Below are positions 41,599-50,664 of a stretch of DNA of 64,000 nucleotides, in pieces. The notes under the pieces are model-generated. The model had not been told where the DNA came from and made no database searches. It saw only the letters and a program-made list of their open reading frames with translations. How positions within the stretch are numbered: position 1 is the first letter of the stretch; the number at the start of each line of letters is the position of its first letter. Source of the DNA: Pseudooceanicola sp. HF7 (lineage in GTDB: Bacteria; Pseudomonadota; Alphaproteobacteria; Rhodobacterales; Rhodobacteraceae); contig NZ_JAATOW010000015.1 of assembly GCF_011806405.1 (NCBI RefSeq), positions 1-64,000 on the forward strand, in the 5' to 3' direction. The position numbers and the translations under genes are program-made.

Positions 41599-43443
41599 TC
41601 ATTCCGCGCTGGAGAACCACCAGGTTTCCGGCATGAAGTAGACCCCGTCGCCGTAGATCGGCACTTTGCCGGACCAGGTCAGGTCCTTCACATGGGCAAT
41701 CCGGCCGACGTCATAGGTGAACAGCGGGATCACGTAGCGACCGGTGGTCAGCACGCGATCCAGCGCCCGGGCGGCGGCGGTGAAATCTTCCGAGCTGCGG
41801 GCGGTCAGCATGGCGTCGATCATGGCATCCGCAGCCGGGCTCTTCATGCCCATCAGGTTGCGCGATCCCGGCTGGTCGGCCTGCTCCGAGCCCCAGTAGA
41901 GCTTTTGCTCGTTGCCGGGCGAAAGAGAGAGCTGGCGGCGGATGACGGTCATGTCGAAGTCGAAATCGACAAGGCGCATCTCGTACTGGGCATTGTCCAC
42001 GGTGGTGATCGTCGGGGTGATGCCCAGCCTGGAGAGCGCGTTGAGGTAGATATCGATAATCGACTGGTTCTGCCGATCCCCTTGGGACAGCAGGATTTCC
42101 ATCCGGAAGGGCTGGCCCTCGGCGTTCTTCAGCGTGCCGCCCTGAACGGTCCAGTCGGCCTCTGCTAGCAGCTCCGCCGCCCGGCCCACGTTGCGCCGGT
42201 TGCGCGCCGATCCGTCGCCTTCGGGCAGCGTGTAGCCATCCAGCGCGGCGGGGGGAAGGCTGTCGGCAAAGGGCTCAAGCAGCGCCTTGACCCGGCCTTC
42301 GGCGGGACCTGGCTGCATCGCCAGTTGCGAGCCAGAGAAGTAGGAGCTGATCCTCGGCTGGCGTCCGCCGGTAACCGTTTCGTTGACGTATTCGAAGTTG
42401 AACGCCCAGAGCAGCGCATCCCGGACGCGGATATCGTCAAAGGGCGCGCGGCGGGTGTTCATCACGAAGCCCGTCATGCCCGAGGGCCGCTCCGAGGGGA
42501 TCTCTGTCTTGATGATATCGCCGCGCTCGACCGCCGGGAAATCGTAATCCCGCGCCCATTTCTCTGCGTTGAATTCGCGCAGGTAGGACAGGCCACCGGC
42601 CTTGAAAGCCTCGAACAGCACGCTCTGATCGCCGTAGAACTCGATCCGGTAGGTTTCGGCGTTACTGGTACCCTGGCGCACGGGCAGGTCCTTGCCCCAG
42701 TAATCGGGATTGCGCTTGAGCACGACGTTGCGCCCGGCGGTGAAACTGTCGATCACGTAGGGGCCGGAGCCGATGGGCACGGTGGTCAGGCCGGAGTCGG
42801 TAAACTCCTTGTCCTGCCATTGCGCCTTCTGGAGGATCGGGCGCAGGCCGGCGATCAGCGCAAGTTCACGGTTCTCTGTCTTGAAGGTGATGCGCAGCTT
42901 TCGCTCACCGGTCTGTTCGATGCTCTCGATCTGCTGCCAAAGACTCAGGTAGCGGGCATTGCCGTCGGTTCCGAGCGTCTCGTAGGACCAGATCACGTCT
43001 TCCACGGTGACAGGGCTGCCATCCGAGAACCTGGCCTCCGGGCGCAGGGTGAATTCCACCCAGGTGCGGTCCGGATCGGTCTCAATCGATTCGGCCAACA
43101 GCCCGTAAAGCGCGAAGGGTTCATCGTAATTGCGCACCATCAGGCTTTCGTGGGTCAGGAAGCGCAATTGCCAGGGCGGGGTGCCTTTCTGGATGAAGGG
43201 ATTGAGGCTGTCGAAGCCGCCGGTATTGCCATCCACCAGCGTGCCGCCAATGGGCGCTTTGGGATTGGCGTAGGGCAGGGACACAAAATCCGGTGGCAAG
43301 GCAGGCTCTCCATACATAGAGATGCCATGAGAAGGCTCTGCCGCAGCCGATTGTGTGAGAATCGAGACCCCAAGCAGCAGGCTTGCCGAGAGTGCAAGGG
43401 GCAGCGTCCTGCGCCGTTTAGGGCGCTTCATTTCCTGCTTCAT
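41599..43443 (-). CDS. ABC transporter solute-binding protein, family 5 (YejA type)
   Basis: I chose ATG 43443 because AGAGGA lies a few bases before it; the product has 614 residues. It has a basic N terminus, a hydrophobic core and a signal cleavage near QSAAA-EP (about 36 residues in). YejA-type features are HGISMYGEPALPPDF, SLPYANPKAPIGGTL, SPVTVEDVIWSYETL and a C-terminal PETWWFSSAE. Members bring oligopeptides or peptide-nucleotide antibiotics to a YejBEF-like permease. No permease or ATPase gene is adjacent. The upstream region 43444-43876 holds a putative small RNA on the opposite strand. Confidence 0.9.
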   Translation of the reverse strand: MKQEMKRPKRRRTLPLALSASLLLGVSILTQSAAAEPSHGISMYGEPALPPDFVSLPYANPKAPIGGTLVDGNTGGFDSLNPFIQKGTPPWQLRFLTHESLMVRNYDEPFALYGLLAESIETDPDRTWVEFTLRPEARFSDGSPVTVEDVIWSYETLGTDGNARYLSLWQQIESIEQTGERKLRITFKTENRELALIAGLRPILQKAQWQDKEFTDSGLTTVPIGSGPYVIDSFTAGRNVVLKRNPDYWGKDLPVRQGTSNAETYRIEFYGDQSVLFEAFKAGGLSYLREFNAEKWARDYDFPAVERGDIIKTEIPSERPSGMTGFVMNTRRAPFDDIRVRDALLWAFNFEYVNETVTGGRQPRISSYFSGSQLAMQPGPAEGRVKALLEPFADSLPPAALDGYTLPEGDGSARNRRNVGRAAELLAEADWTVQGGTLKNAEGQPFRMEILLSQGDRQNQSIIDIYLNALSRLGITPTITTVDNAQYEMRLVDFDFDMTVIRRQLSLSPGNEQKLYWGSEQADQPGSRNLMGMKSPAADAMIDAMLTARSSEDFTAAARALDRVLTTGRYVIPLFTYDVGRIAHVKDLTWSGKVPIYGDGVYFMPETWWFSSAE

Positions 43444-43876
43444 CGGTCCTCTTTTCCTGCTCTGACCTTGTTTTCTTGGCAGGAACCCTAACCACGGATT
43501 CACGCTATTTCAAACTTTTAGCTTTCATGAGAGCCGCGAAAGGCTTATAAGGAAGGCACTGCTCGATAGGTTTCTTGCCTGTATGAAACCTGCCTCAATA
43601 ACTGAACGCCGGCTTCGTGCCGGCGTTTTTTTTCGGGCTATCGCGCCATTTTCCTGCCCTTGAAACAATGCGCCGCTGTATTGAGAATCGGTCACGGAAT
43701 CGTGTTTGCCGGACATGCACAACGGCGCGGGCAAAGACCAGTCGCGCTTTCTCACTTAAGATCAAAAATCTGCGCTGCACTGCGGCGAATTCTGTCTTAC
43801 GGTCTACATGTCACTGGCGGGGGACAATGGCCCGCCGGGAAACCCGGGCAGTCCGGGCGTGAGAAGGAGAGTGACC
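43444..43876. other. 433-bp divergent intergenic region between the YejA-like gene and bdhA
   Basis: No protein-coding gene is evident. The left part contains a hairpin plus strong plus-strand terminator (43557-43633). The remainder must hold the bdhA promoter. The segment 43500-43600 is less GC-rich than average. Confidence 0.5.
43557..43633 (+). ncRNA. Candidate small RNA ending in an orphan Rho-independent terminator
   Basis: The terminator ACGCCGGC (43606-43613) / GCCGGCGT (43619-43626) with loop TTCGT is followed by eight T. No plus-strand gene precedes it; the neighbour on the left is transcribed away. Upstream is a second perfect hairpin, AGGTTTC (43568-43574) with GAAACCT (43585-43591), then about 14 unpaired bases. 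A TATAAG element at 43546-43551 could be a -10 box, which would start a transcript of about 75 bases. The layout is that of an Hfq-type small RNA, or an attenuated leader of bdhA. The start is inferred. Confidence 0.5.
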
Positions 43877-44650
43877 ATGAGTGTGAGCGGCAAGACGGCC
43901 ATCGTGACGGGATCGAATTCGGGCATCGGGCTCGGCGTGGCGCGGGAACTGGCGAAGGCGGGGGCGAAGGTCATCCTGAACTCCTTCACCGACAACGAGG
44001 AAGATCACAAGCTGGCTTCGGATATGGCCAAGGAATTCGGCACAGAGGTGCGCTACATCCAGGCGGACATGTCCAAGGGCGATCAGTGCCGGGCCCTGAT
44101 CGAGAAGGCCGGCGCCTGTGACATCCTGGTGAACAACGCCGGGATCCAGCACGTGGCCCCGATCGACGAATTCCCGGTAGAGAAATGGGATGCGATCATC
44201 GCGATCAATCTGAGCTCTGCCTTCCACACCACCGCCGCGGCCCTGCCGATGATGCGCAAGGCGGGCTGGGGCCGGGTGATCAACATCTCCTCTGCCCATG
44301 GTCTGCGCGCCAGCCCCTTCAAATCCGCCTACATCAGCGCCAAGCACGGGATCGTCGGCATGACCAAGACGGTCGGGCTTGAGACCGCGAAAGAGAACAT
44401 CACCGCCAATGCGATCTGCCCCGGCTACGTGCTGACCCCGCTGGTGGAGGCGCAGATCCCCGATACCGCCAAGGAATACGACATGTCCGAGGACGAGGTG
44501 ATCGAGAAGGTGATCCTGGCCAAGCAGCCCTCCAAGGAATTCGTGACCGTGGAGCAGATCGGCGGCATGGCGATTTTCCTGTGCTCGGATGCGGCCTCGC
44601 AGATCACTGGCACGACGCTCAGCGCCGATGGCGGCTGGACGGCAGAATGA
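43877..44650 (+). CDS. bdhA: 3-hydroxybutyrate dehydrogenase (SDR family)
   Basis: Starting at ATG 43877 behind GAAGGAGAG, the product has 257 residues. The SDR motifs are TGSNSGIG (NAD-binding), NNAGIQHVAP, Ser139 in NISSAHG and Y152-x3-K156 in AYISAKHG. The C-terminal segments PGYVLTPLVEAQIPD and LAKQPSKEFV match D-beta-hydroxybutyrate dehydrogenases. It interconverts 3-hydroxybutyrate and acetoacetate in polyhydroxybutyrate turnover. A patatin-like gene follows 60 bases downstream on the same strand. An upstream in-frame start at 43808 lacks a ribosome-binding site. Confidence 0.93.
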   Translation: MSVSGKTAIVTGSNSGIGLGVARELAKAGAKVILNSFTDNEEDHKLASDMAKEFGTEVRYIQADMSKGDQCRALIEKAGACDILVNNAGIQHVAPIDEFPVEKWDAIIAINLSSAFHTTAAALPMMRKAGWGRVINISSAHGLRASPFKSAYISAKHGIVGMTKTVGLETAKENITANAICPGYVLTPLVEAQIPDTAKEYDMSEDEVIEKVILAKQPSKEFVTVEQIGGMAIFLCSDAASQITGTTLSADGGWTAE

Positions 44651-44710
44651 TCCCGGACCCGGCCCCGCCTGGGGGCCGGGCCATTCTTTGAAATCTTGCG
44701 GGGAAGTACC

Positions 44711-45913
44711 ATGGCAGCTGACAAATCGGACGGCTCATCGGATGCAGGGCGCGACGTGGACCCGGTGGTGGATCCCACCCCCATCCCCGGTGCCGACGCC
44801 AAGGGAAAACCCGCGCAGGATGCGGTCTTGCCTGGCGCAGGCAGCAAGCCCGCGAAGGCCGCGGATGCAAAGGCGGTGACCCGGATCAACCTGGCGCTTC
44901 AGGGCGGCGGCGCGCATGGGGCCTATACCTGGGGCGTGCTGGACCGCCTGCTTGAGGAAGAGGATCTAGAGATCGCCGCCATGAGCGGCACCTCTGCCGG
45001 CGCAATGAACGCCGCGGCGCTCAAGGCCGGCTGGGTGAAGGATGGCCGCCAGGGCGCGCGCGACGCGCTGGATGACTTCTGGGCGCAGATGGGCGCGGTG
45101 GAGGACAGCAACATGCTGCGCTGGATGACCGCGACTTTCCCAGGCGCGATGCCCTGGCACGTGAGCCGCTCGATGGAGCTGTCCTACGCCGGGACGGTCT
45201 CTGACATGCTGAGCCTCATGACCACGCCCTATGCGCTTGGCGCCTTCTACCGCAACCCGCTGCGCCCCATTGTCGAGAAGTTCGACTTCGATTCGGTCTG
45301 CAGCTCTGACGGGCCGGACCTGTTCATCTGCGCGACGAAGGTCCGGGACGGCAAGATCCGCGTTTTCGACAACGCGGAAGTCACCACCGATGTTTTGCTG
45401 GCCTCGGCCTGCCTGCCCACTGTCTTCACCGCGGTCGAGTTCTACGATGAGCGCTCAGGCCGCAAGGAAGCCTTCTGGGACGGGGGCTACAGTGGCAACC
45501 CGGCCATCTTCCCGCTGTTCCGCAGCGACCTGCCCAATGACGTGCTGATCGTCAGCATCAACCCTTTGGAGCGAGACGAACTGCCAATGCTGCCCAACGA
45601 GATCCACAACCGGATCAACGAGATCAGCTTCAACTCATCGCTCCTGCGCGAGCTGCGCGCGATCGAATACGTCCAGCGCCTGATCGACGAAGGCCGGGTC
45701 ACGTCCCATGAAAAGAAGAAGGTCCTGATCCACATGATCTCTGACGATGAAGTCATGCTGGACCTGAGCATGGTGACAAAGATGTTCCCCAACGGCTTTT
45801 TGCTCAATTCCCTGAAACAGGCGGGCCGCGCCTCGGCAGAGAAGTTCCTGACCGATCACAAGGCGGACCTGGGCCAGCGGTCGACGCTGGACATGGTAGA
45901 GATGTTCAGCTGA
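44711..45913 (+). CDS. Patatin-like phospholipase family protein
   Basis: From ATG 44711 it has 400 residues. The first 57 are a charged, Pro- and Ala-rich disordered lead. The patatin domain starts INLALQGGGAHGAYTWG (oxyanion loop), then SGTSAGAMN with nucleophile Ser95, and WDGGYSGNPA with Asp257, so the catalytic dyad is complete. A C-terminal region (about 300-400) follows. It hydrolyses acyl esters, perhaps membrane phospholipid or polyester granule material. The pairing with bdhA makes a role in PHB turnover plausible but unproven. Confidence 0.9.
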   Translation: MAADKSDGSSDAGRDVDPVVDPTPIPGADAKGKPAQDAVLPGAGSKPAKAADAKAVTRINLALQGGGAHGAYTWGVLDRLLEEEDLEIAAMSGTSAGAMNAAALKAGWVKDGRQGARDALDDFWAQMGAVEDSNMLRWMTATFPGAMPWHVSRSMELSYAGTVSDMLSLMTTPYALGAFYRNPLRPIVEKFDFDSVCSSDGPDLFICATKVRDGKIRVFDNAEVTTDVLLASACLPTVFTAVEFYDERSGRKEAFWDGGYSGNPAIFPLFRSDLPNDVLIVSINPLERDELPMLPNEIHNRINEISFNSSLLRELRAIEYVQRLIDEGRVTSHEKKKVLIHMISDDEVMLDLSMVTKMFPNGFLLNSLKQAGRASAEKFLTDHKADLGQRSTLDMVEMFS

Positions 45914-45917
45914 TCGC

Positions 45918-46631
45918 CTATTGCGCGGCGTGGTCCGGTGCGCTTTCCGGCTGGTCGGGCAGGGGCGTCACACCCTTGTGCGGCGGATAGACAAGCCCGG
46001 CGGAGATCACCAGCTTCGCCGCGTCCTCGATCGACATATCAAGCGGAATGACGTCCTCTTCCGGGAAGAACAGCAGGAAGCCTGAGGTGGGATTGGGCGT
46101 GGTTGGCACAAAGACCGACAGCAGGCGGGACCCGGTCTGTGCGCGTGAATCGATCTCGCCCTTGGCCTCGGTCGAGATGAAACCGACGGCCCAGATCCCC
46201 TTGCGCGGATATTCAACCATGCAGGCCTGGTCGAAACTGCGGTCCTGTTGGGCAAAGACCGTTTCTGCGATCTGCTTGGCCCCGGAATAGACGGAGCGGA
46301 TGAAGGGCATCCGGTCCACCACGCTTTCCACGTAGCGGATCAGCGAGCGTCCGATCAGACCCTTGGCAAGCCAGCCGACGAGGATGGTGAAGACAAGGAA
46401 GAAGATGATCCCGACGCCGCGCAGGTTGATCCCGATGTATTGCTCCGGCTTGAAGCGTTCGGGCACCAGCGGCAGGACGAAGCCGTCGAACCAGCCAAGG
46501 ACGGTCCAGAACAGCCACAGGGTCAGGCTGACCGGCAGAATAACGACGATCCCCGTCAGAAAGGACGATCGCAGCCGGGCAAAAACGCCGGGTCTCTGAT
46601 GGCTGGAAGTGTCCTGCAAGGGGTCGTTCAT
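45918..46631 (-). CDS. DUF502 domain-containing membrane protein
   Basis: This 237-residue protein has two membrane segments near the N terminus (about 20-42 and 68-92), with SSFLTGIVVILPVSLTLWLF as the DUF502 opening. RIPFIRSVYSGAKQ-type residues (DRMPFIRSVYSGAKQIAET) and FVPTTPNPTSGFLLFFP follow, both characteristic of the family. An acidic C-terminal tail closes it. Inner membrane, function unknown. It converges with the patatin gene with only four bases between stops, so there is no room for a terminator there. Confidence 0.9.
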   Translation of the reverse strand: MNDPLQDTSSHQRPGVFARLRSSFLTGIVVILPVSLTLWLFWTVLGWFDGFVLPLVPERFKPEQYIGINLRGVGIIFFLVFTILVGWLAKGLIGRSLIRYVESVVDRMPFIRSVYSGAKQIAETVFAQQDRSFDQACMVEYPRKGIWAVGFISTEAKGEIDSRAQTGSRLLSVFVPTTPNPTSGFLLFFPEEDVIPLDMSIEDAAKLVISAGLVYPPHKGVTPLPDQPESAPDHAAQ

Positions 46632-46931
46632 CCTTGGTCCTGTTCAGATCATGTGCGTTTGGAAGGTAGGCGCGGCGGGTCTCTCCGGCAATGGCAGAAG
46701 GAAGGGATTTCCGCGCAACGCACGGATCAGGCTAGGTCTCTGTCCATATCTGCCGCAGGTCGCACCATGTTTAGGGCGGAGTCCCAAGGGTGGTCAACTT
46801 GCGCCCGTCGGGCGACCCGGAGACGGTTCGCGTCAGGTAAGCCGCGCCGGCCTTGGGCCGTCCCTGACGGCCAATGACGCGACTTTCGGATTTCGTCATC
46901 TCTTTCATGGGGCCATCAGACCTTCATGGTC
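46632..46931. other. 300-bp intergenic region between the PfkB kinase and DUF502 genes
   Basis: No confident gene. A 45-codon reverse-strand open frame at 46771-46908 has no convincing ribosome-binding site. I see short GC-rich inverted repeats but no T-run terminator. The DUF502 promoter is expected here. Confidence 0.4.
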
Positions 46932-47825
46932 TTAAAGCGCGGTTTCTCCGGAGACATATCGTGCAGCGGCGCGCAGGGCGCGGGACAGGGCCTCTTCGCG
47001 CCCGGCTCCCTGGGCTTCGGCTACGATGTGGGCGGCCATGAAGGTATCCCCGGCGCCGGTCACGCGGGTCACCAGGACTTCTTGCGGCGCAAGACAGATC
47101 AAGCCCTCTGCAGAGCCGTCGCAGGCCGGGCCCGACCCAGCGGTGACCAGGGCGCGTGAGGCGCCGCGTTCCAGAAGGCCCTCTGCGGCCTCTTCAGAGG
47201 TGGCGAATTCCTTCTGGCAAAGCAAGCCGGCCTCTTCCAGGTTCACGTAAAGCAGGGCGCGACCATGGGCGAGGAAGGGGATCAGGCGCTCTGCCTTGCC
47301 CGGAGAGGCCGGGGCCACGCGCAGATCGGCTCGGGCAAAGGCGGGCGCGGCGGCGATCTCTTCCAGCAGGGGGCGGGTCAGGTTGCCGTCCAGGGCCACC
47401 AGCCCCTGATAGGGGGCCGCTTCGCTGCCCAGCGACCCGTCCATGAGCGGGCGCAGGATCTTGCGTCCCGCCGCCTCCAAGGAATGGGCGTCCGCTATGG
47501 CGGCAATCAAGCCGTTGGCGCCCTCGACGGCCATGTAGCGATCCGTCGGCAGATCCTCGGAGCGATAGATATGTCCGACGTCCATGCCCAGGTCGGCACA
47601 TGCATTGACCAGCTCATCGCCCTCCGGGTCCTGGCCGATAGCCGTCAGTAGGACGGGCTTCATGCCGAAATTGGCGAGCGTCATGGCAATGTTCATCGCC
47701 ACGCCACCGGGCAGGCGGGTGATGCGGCCCGGCACGTCGGAGCCCTGCCGCATATGACTGGCCGAGCGTCCGATGATGTCCCAGAGCACCGCGCCGATAC
47801 AAAGGATCTTGTTGTCTTTTTCCAT
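46932..47825 (-). CDS. PfkB-family carbohydrate kinase, pseudouridine kinase-like
   Basis: This 297-residue protein starts MEKDNKILCIGAVLWDIIGR. The opening with GGVAMNIAMTLANFG at residues 40-54 and the LTAIGQDPEGD piece resemble pseudouridine kinase PsuK. The ATP-binding signature VTGAGDTFMAAH places the catalytic base at Asp260. It would phosphorylate a nucleoside or sugar (perhaps pseudouridine to its 5'-monophosphate). The usual partner psuG is not in the window, so the substrate is provisional. Confidence 0.85.
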   Translation of the reverse strand: MEKDNKILCIGAVLWDIIGRSASHMRQGSDVPGRITRLPGGVAMNIAMTLANFGMKPVLLTAIGQDPEGDELVNACADLGMDVGHIYRSEDLPTDRYMAVEGANGLIAAIADAHSLEAAGRKILRPLMDGSLGSEAAPYQGLVALDGNLTRPLLEEIAAAPAFARADLRVAPASPGKAERLIPFLAHGRALLYVNLEEAGLLCQKEFATSEEAAEGLLERGASRALVTAGSGPACDGSAEGLICLAPQEVLVTRVTGAGDTFMAAHIVAEAQGAGREEALSRALRAAARYVSGETAL

Positions 47826-48186
47826 GAGGTCTTTTTGACCGAAGCGCCCACCGGCGCAACAAAAATGCGACCTTGGCTCTGTCTGCGCAGCGTGCGCCGG
47901 AACACTTTGCCTTCAACAAGGGACGTCCGGGCTGTAACCATCGGGCCACGCGTGCTTCAACGCTGCCACCAGCCGCCGGACGATGGCGAAGGGTGATCTG
48001 CCTTGCCCGGCCAATTCTACCTATTTTGGCAAAGTCGCTTGCATTCCCCGCAACCCGCCTATAAAGGACCGCCATTCAATCCGCAGGTGGGGTTCGGGCC
48101 TATGGGGGAGACATCCTCATGCGTCCACCGGTTGAAACACTCGTTTCTCACCCCCGCCGAGGCGTAAACCGGAAAGGTAAAAGACC
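47826..48186. other. 361-bp leader and promoter region of rpsB
   Basis: Divergent from the PfkB kinase gene. No gene is evident. It carries the probable rpsB promoter and about 110 bases of untranslated leader. The leader has a repeated-looking pattern of GGTGG and CCACC segments, which could fold into a ribosomal-protein autoregulatory structure; I could not fold it. Confidence 0.45.
48039..48065 (+). promoter_or_regulatory. Probable rpsB-tsf promoter
   Basis: TTGCAT (48039-48044) and TATAAA (48060-48065) are separated by 15 bases, close to the housekeeping consensus. The transcript would start near 48072, giving a leader of about 115 bases ahead of the rpsB ATG. Confidence 0.45.
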
Positions 48187-48960
48187 ATGGCTCTTCCCGA
48201 GTTCTCCATGCGTCAGCTGCTTGAAGCTGGCGTTCACTTCGGCCACCAGACGCAACGCTGGAACCCCCGCATGGGCGAGTTCATCTACGGCGCGCGCAAC
48301 GGCATTCACATCCTTGACCTGACGCAGACCGTCCCGATGCTGGACCAGGCTCTGACCGTCATCCGCGACACCGTCGCCAAGGGCGGCCGTGTGCTCTTCG
48401 TCGGCACCAAGCGTCAGGCCTCCGCGCCCGTCGCCGAAGCCGCCGAGAAATGCGCGCAGTACTACATGAACCACCGTTGGCTGGGCGGCACGCTGACCAA
48501 CTGGAAAACCGTTTCCCAGTCGATCAACCGTCTGAAGGAAATCGATGAGAAGCTCGAAGGCGGCGCCGAAGGCCTGACCAAGAAAGAGCGTCTTGGGATG
48601 GAACGCGAACAGGCCAAGCTGCAGGCTTCCCTGGGCGGCATCCGTGAAATGGGCGGCATTCCCGACCTGCTCTTCGTCATCGACGTCAAGAAAGAGCAGC
48701 TGGCCATCGCAGAAGCCAAGAAGCTGGGCATCCCGGTTGTCGCCATCGTCGACACCAACTGCTCGCCCGACGGCATCGATTACATCATCCCGGGCAACGA
48801 TGACGCGGCGCGCGCCATCTCTCTCTACACCGACCTGGCTTCGCGCGCAGCAATCGACGGCATGACCGCGCAGCTCGGCGCCGCAGGCGTCGACGTGGGT
48901 GAACTGGTTGACGGCATCGAAGAAGAAGCCGTCGCAGAAGAAGCCCCCGCCCAGGCCTGA
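48187..48960 (+). CDS. rpsB: 30S ribosomal protein S2
   Basis: This 257-residue protein opens [20 protein letters not shown] and continues [38 protein letters not shown] and [21 protein letters not shown] are all standard S2 motifs. The C terminus is a short acidic Ala/Glu tail. An AAAGG-type site lies in the AAAGGTAAAAGACC leader. It is followed by tsf, the universal rpsB-tsf pair. Confidence 0.98.
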   Translation: MALPEFSMRQLLEAGVHFGHQTQRWNPRMGEFIYGARNGIHILDLTQTVPMLDQALTVIRDTVAKGGRVLFVGTKRQASAPVAEAAEKCAQYYMNHRWLGGTLTNWKTVSQSINRLKEIDEKLEGGAEGLTKKERLGMEREQAKLQASLGGIREMGGIPDLLFVIDVKKEQLAIAEAKKLGIPVVAIVDTNCSPDGIDYIIPGNDDAARAISLYTDLASRAAIDGMTAQLGAAGVDVGELVDGIEEEAVAEEAPAQA

Positions 48961-48977
48961 GGCCCGGAGCTTGCGAT

Positions 48978-49001
48978 GCGATCCCCGGCTTAGGGGATCG
49001 C
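48978..49001 (+). promoter_or_regulatory. Perfect hairpin in the rpsB-tsf intergenic gap
   Basis: GCGATCCCC (48978-48986) pairs with GGGGATCGC (48993-49001) around a six-base loop. No T-run follows. It could act as a partial attenuator or mRNA processing or stability element setting the ratio of S2 to EF-Ts. Confidence 0.5.
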
Positions 49002-49070
49002 GTTACAGAAATGTCACCGGCTGCGTGCTAGGCGCGGCCGGACCCTATTTCAGACCGAAGGAGATCCCCC

Positions 49071-49946
49071 ATGGCGATCACTGCTGCACAGGTTAAAGAA
49101 CTGCGCGAGATGACCGGCGCAGGCATGATGGATGCCAAGAAAGCCCTGACGGAAACCGATGGCAACATCGAAGCCGCCGTTGACTGGCTGCGCACCAAGG
49201 GCTTGGCGAAAGCCGCCAAGAAAGCTGGCCGTACCGCCGCAGAGGGCCTTGTTGCCGTCGCAGTGGAAGGTGGCAAGGGCGTTGCCGTGGAAGTGAACTC
49301 GGAAACCGACTTCGTCGGCAAGAACGCCGAGTTCCAGGAAATGGTTGCCGGTATCGCTCAGGCCGCACTCGGCGCTGACGACCTGGACGCGCTGAAGACC
49401 ACCGAGGTCAACGGCAAAACCGTCGAGACCCTGATCACCGACAAGATCGCCACCATCGGCGAGAACATGACCCTGCGCCGGATGGCTTCCATCGAAGGCG
49501 ACCAGGTTGTGGCCTACGTGCACAACGCCGCGGCCGACAACATGGGCAAGATCGGTGTTCTGGTTGCTCTGAAAGGCGACAACGAAGCCTTCGGTCGCCA
49601 GGTTGCGATGCACATCGCCGCTGCCAACCCAGCCTCCCTCGGCGAAGCCGATCTGGACCCGGCGCTGGTGGAGCGTGAGCGTTCCGTCCTGACCGAGCAA
49701 GCTCGTGAATCCGGCAAGCCCGAGAACATCATCGAGAACATGATCAAGGGCCGGATGAAGAAGTTCCTGTCCGAAGTCACGCTTCTGGGCCAGGCCTTCG
49801 TCATCAACCCCGATCTGACGGTGGAAGCCGCCGCCAAGGAAGCCGGGGTCGAAATCGTCGGATACGTGCGTCTTGAAGTGGGCGAAGGCATTGAAAAGGT
49901 TCAGGAAGACTTCGCAGCTGAAGTGGCAAAAGCCGCTCAGGGCTGA
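49071..49946 (+). CDS. tsf: Elongation factor Ts
   Basis: This 291-residue protein opens [26 protein letters not shown], with the TDxxx core [11 protein letters not shown]-like sequence at [15 protein letters not shown]. The coiled-coil region and C-terminal module are complete. EF-Ts recycles EF-Tu from GDP to GTP form. It follows rpsB with 110 bases between and an AAGGAGAT ribosome-binding site. A strong terminator starts 24 bases after the stop. Confidence 0.97.
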   Translation: MAITAAQVKELREMTGAGMMDAKKALTETDGNIEAAVDWLRTKGLAKAAKKAGRTAAEGLVAVAVEGGKGVAVEVNSETDFVGKNAEFQEMVAGIAQAALGADDLDALKTTEVNGKTVETLITDKIATIGENMTLRRMASIEGDQVVAYVHNAAADNMGKIGVLVALKGDNEAFGRQVAMHIAAANPASLGEADLDPALVERERSVLTEQARESGKPENIIENMIKGRMKKFLSEVTLLGQAFVINPDLTVEAAAKEAGVEIVGYVRLEVGEGIEKVQEDFAAEVAKAAQG

Positions 49947-49970
49947 GTTTTCTCAACCTATTCGTTTTGA

Positions 49971-49999
49971 AAGGGCCGGGATTTTCCCGGCCCTTTTTT
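49971..49999 (+). terminator. Rho-independent terminator of rpsB-tsf
   Basis: AAGGGCCGGG (49971-49980) pairs with CCCGGCCCTT (49986-49995) around ATTTT, followed by a T6 run (49994-49999). Confidence 0.9.
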
Positions 50000-50619
50000 C
50001 GTGTGGGTCAGTGGGTCAGTGGGTTCTGGGATCTTTAGGTGCCAGTCTCGGCAGCCGGTTTGACGGTGGCGCTGTGTCTGAGAGTCGAGCCCTCTATGGA
50101 CGAAGCTGGCCAAAGGAGGGCGGGTGCAGGGAAGCGGCGAAAGTCAGCACGCCTATCGGCGGGGTCGGTCGCCCGCGTGGGTATTTGTCTTGGCTCCCAA
50201 GCTCATTTCCCGCCGCCCAAAAGTGCTGAGCAGGTGCCCTGGCAAAGGCCTGGTTGGCGTGGGTCCGAATAGGTGAAGGAAGGGGGGCGGTGCCAGCCGG
50301 GACAACTGACACCGCCGAAGAACGAAAAGCCCTTCAGTTGGGGATGGAAAGACTTTTGTCCTGAGTACCGACCCGACGATGGAGAAATACATCGACAGGT
50401 CGGCGTCCGGTTACCCGGTCGACCGCGGATTGCCTGCTAATCGCCAGGGGTCCGGGCCGCTGTTCCATGGCCTAAATGCCACCACTCACGGAACATCCTT
50501 AGAATGTAATTTCTTGCGTCTGACCGAAAGTATGGGAATCCTTACCTTGGGTGAAAATCAGGCCAAAAAGTAAGGTTTTCCTAACCTTTTCGGGCATTGC
50601 TCGAAAATAGTTGTGTCGA

Positions 50620-50664
50620 AACAGCCCTGAAGTGCGCAGAACTTTCAAGCGCGGGGCTGTTTTT
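50620..50664. terminator. Hairpin terminator between the AT-rich region and luxR
   Basis: AACAGCCC (50620-50627) pairs with GGGCTGTT (50654-50661), and an inner GCGC pair (50633-50636 with 50649-50652) extends it. TTTTT follows on the plus strand. It lies about 40 bases past the luxR stop, so it may terminate both strands. Confidence 0.6.

Noticed and set aside
46771-46908. A 45-codon reverse-strand open frame after the PfkB kinase gene
   Set aside because: It has an ATG and a basic protein but no convincing ribosome-binding site and no recognisable motif. It may be chance; not listed as a gene.
50003-50026. Three GTGGGTCA units after the tsf terminator as a regulatory repeat
   Set aside because: Only three short units without conservation data; more likely simple slippage.
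50379-50573. A 64-codon plus-strand open frame between tsf and luxR
   Set aside because: No ribosome-binding site, no motif, and the region looks like RNA structure rather than coding sequence.
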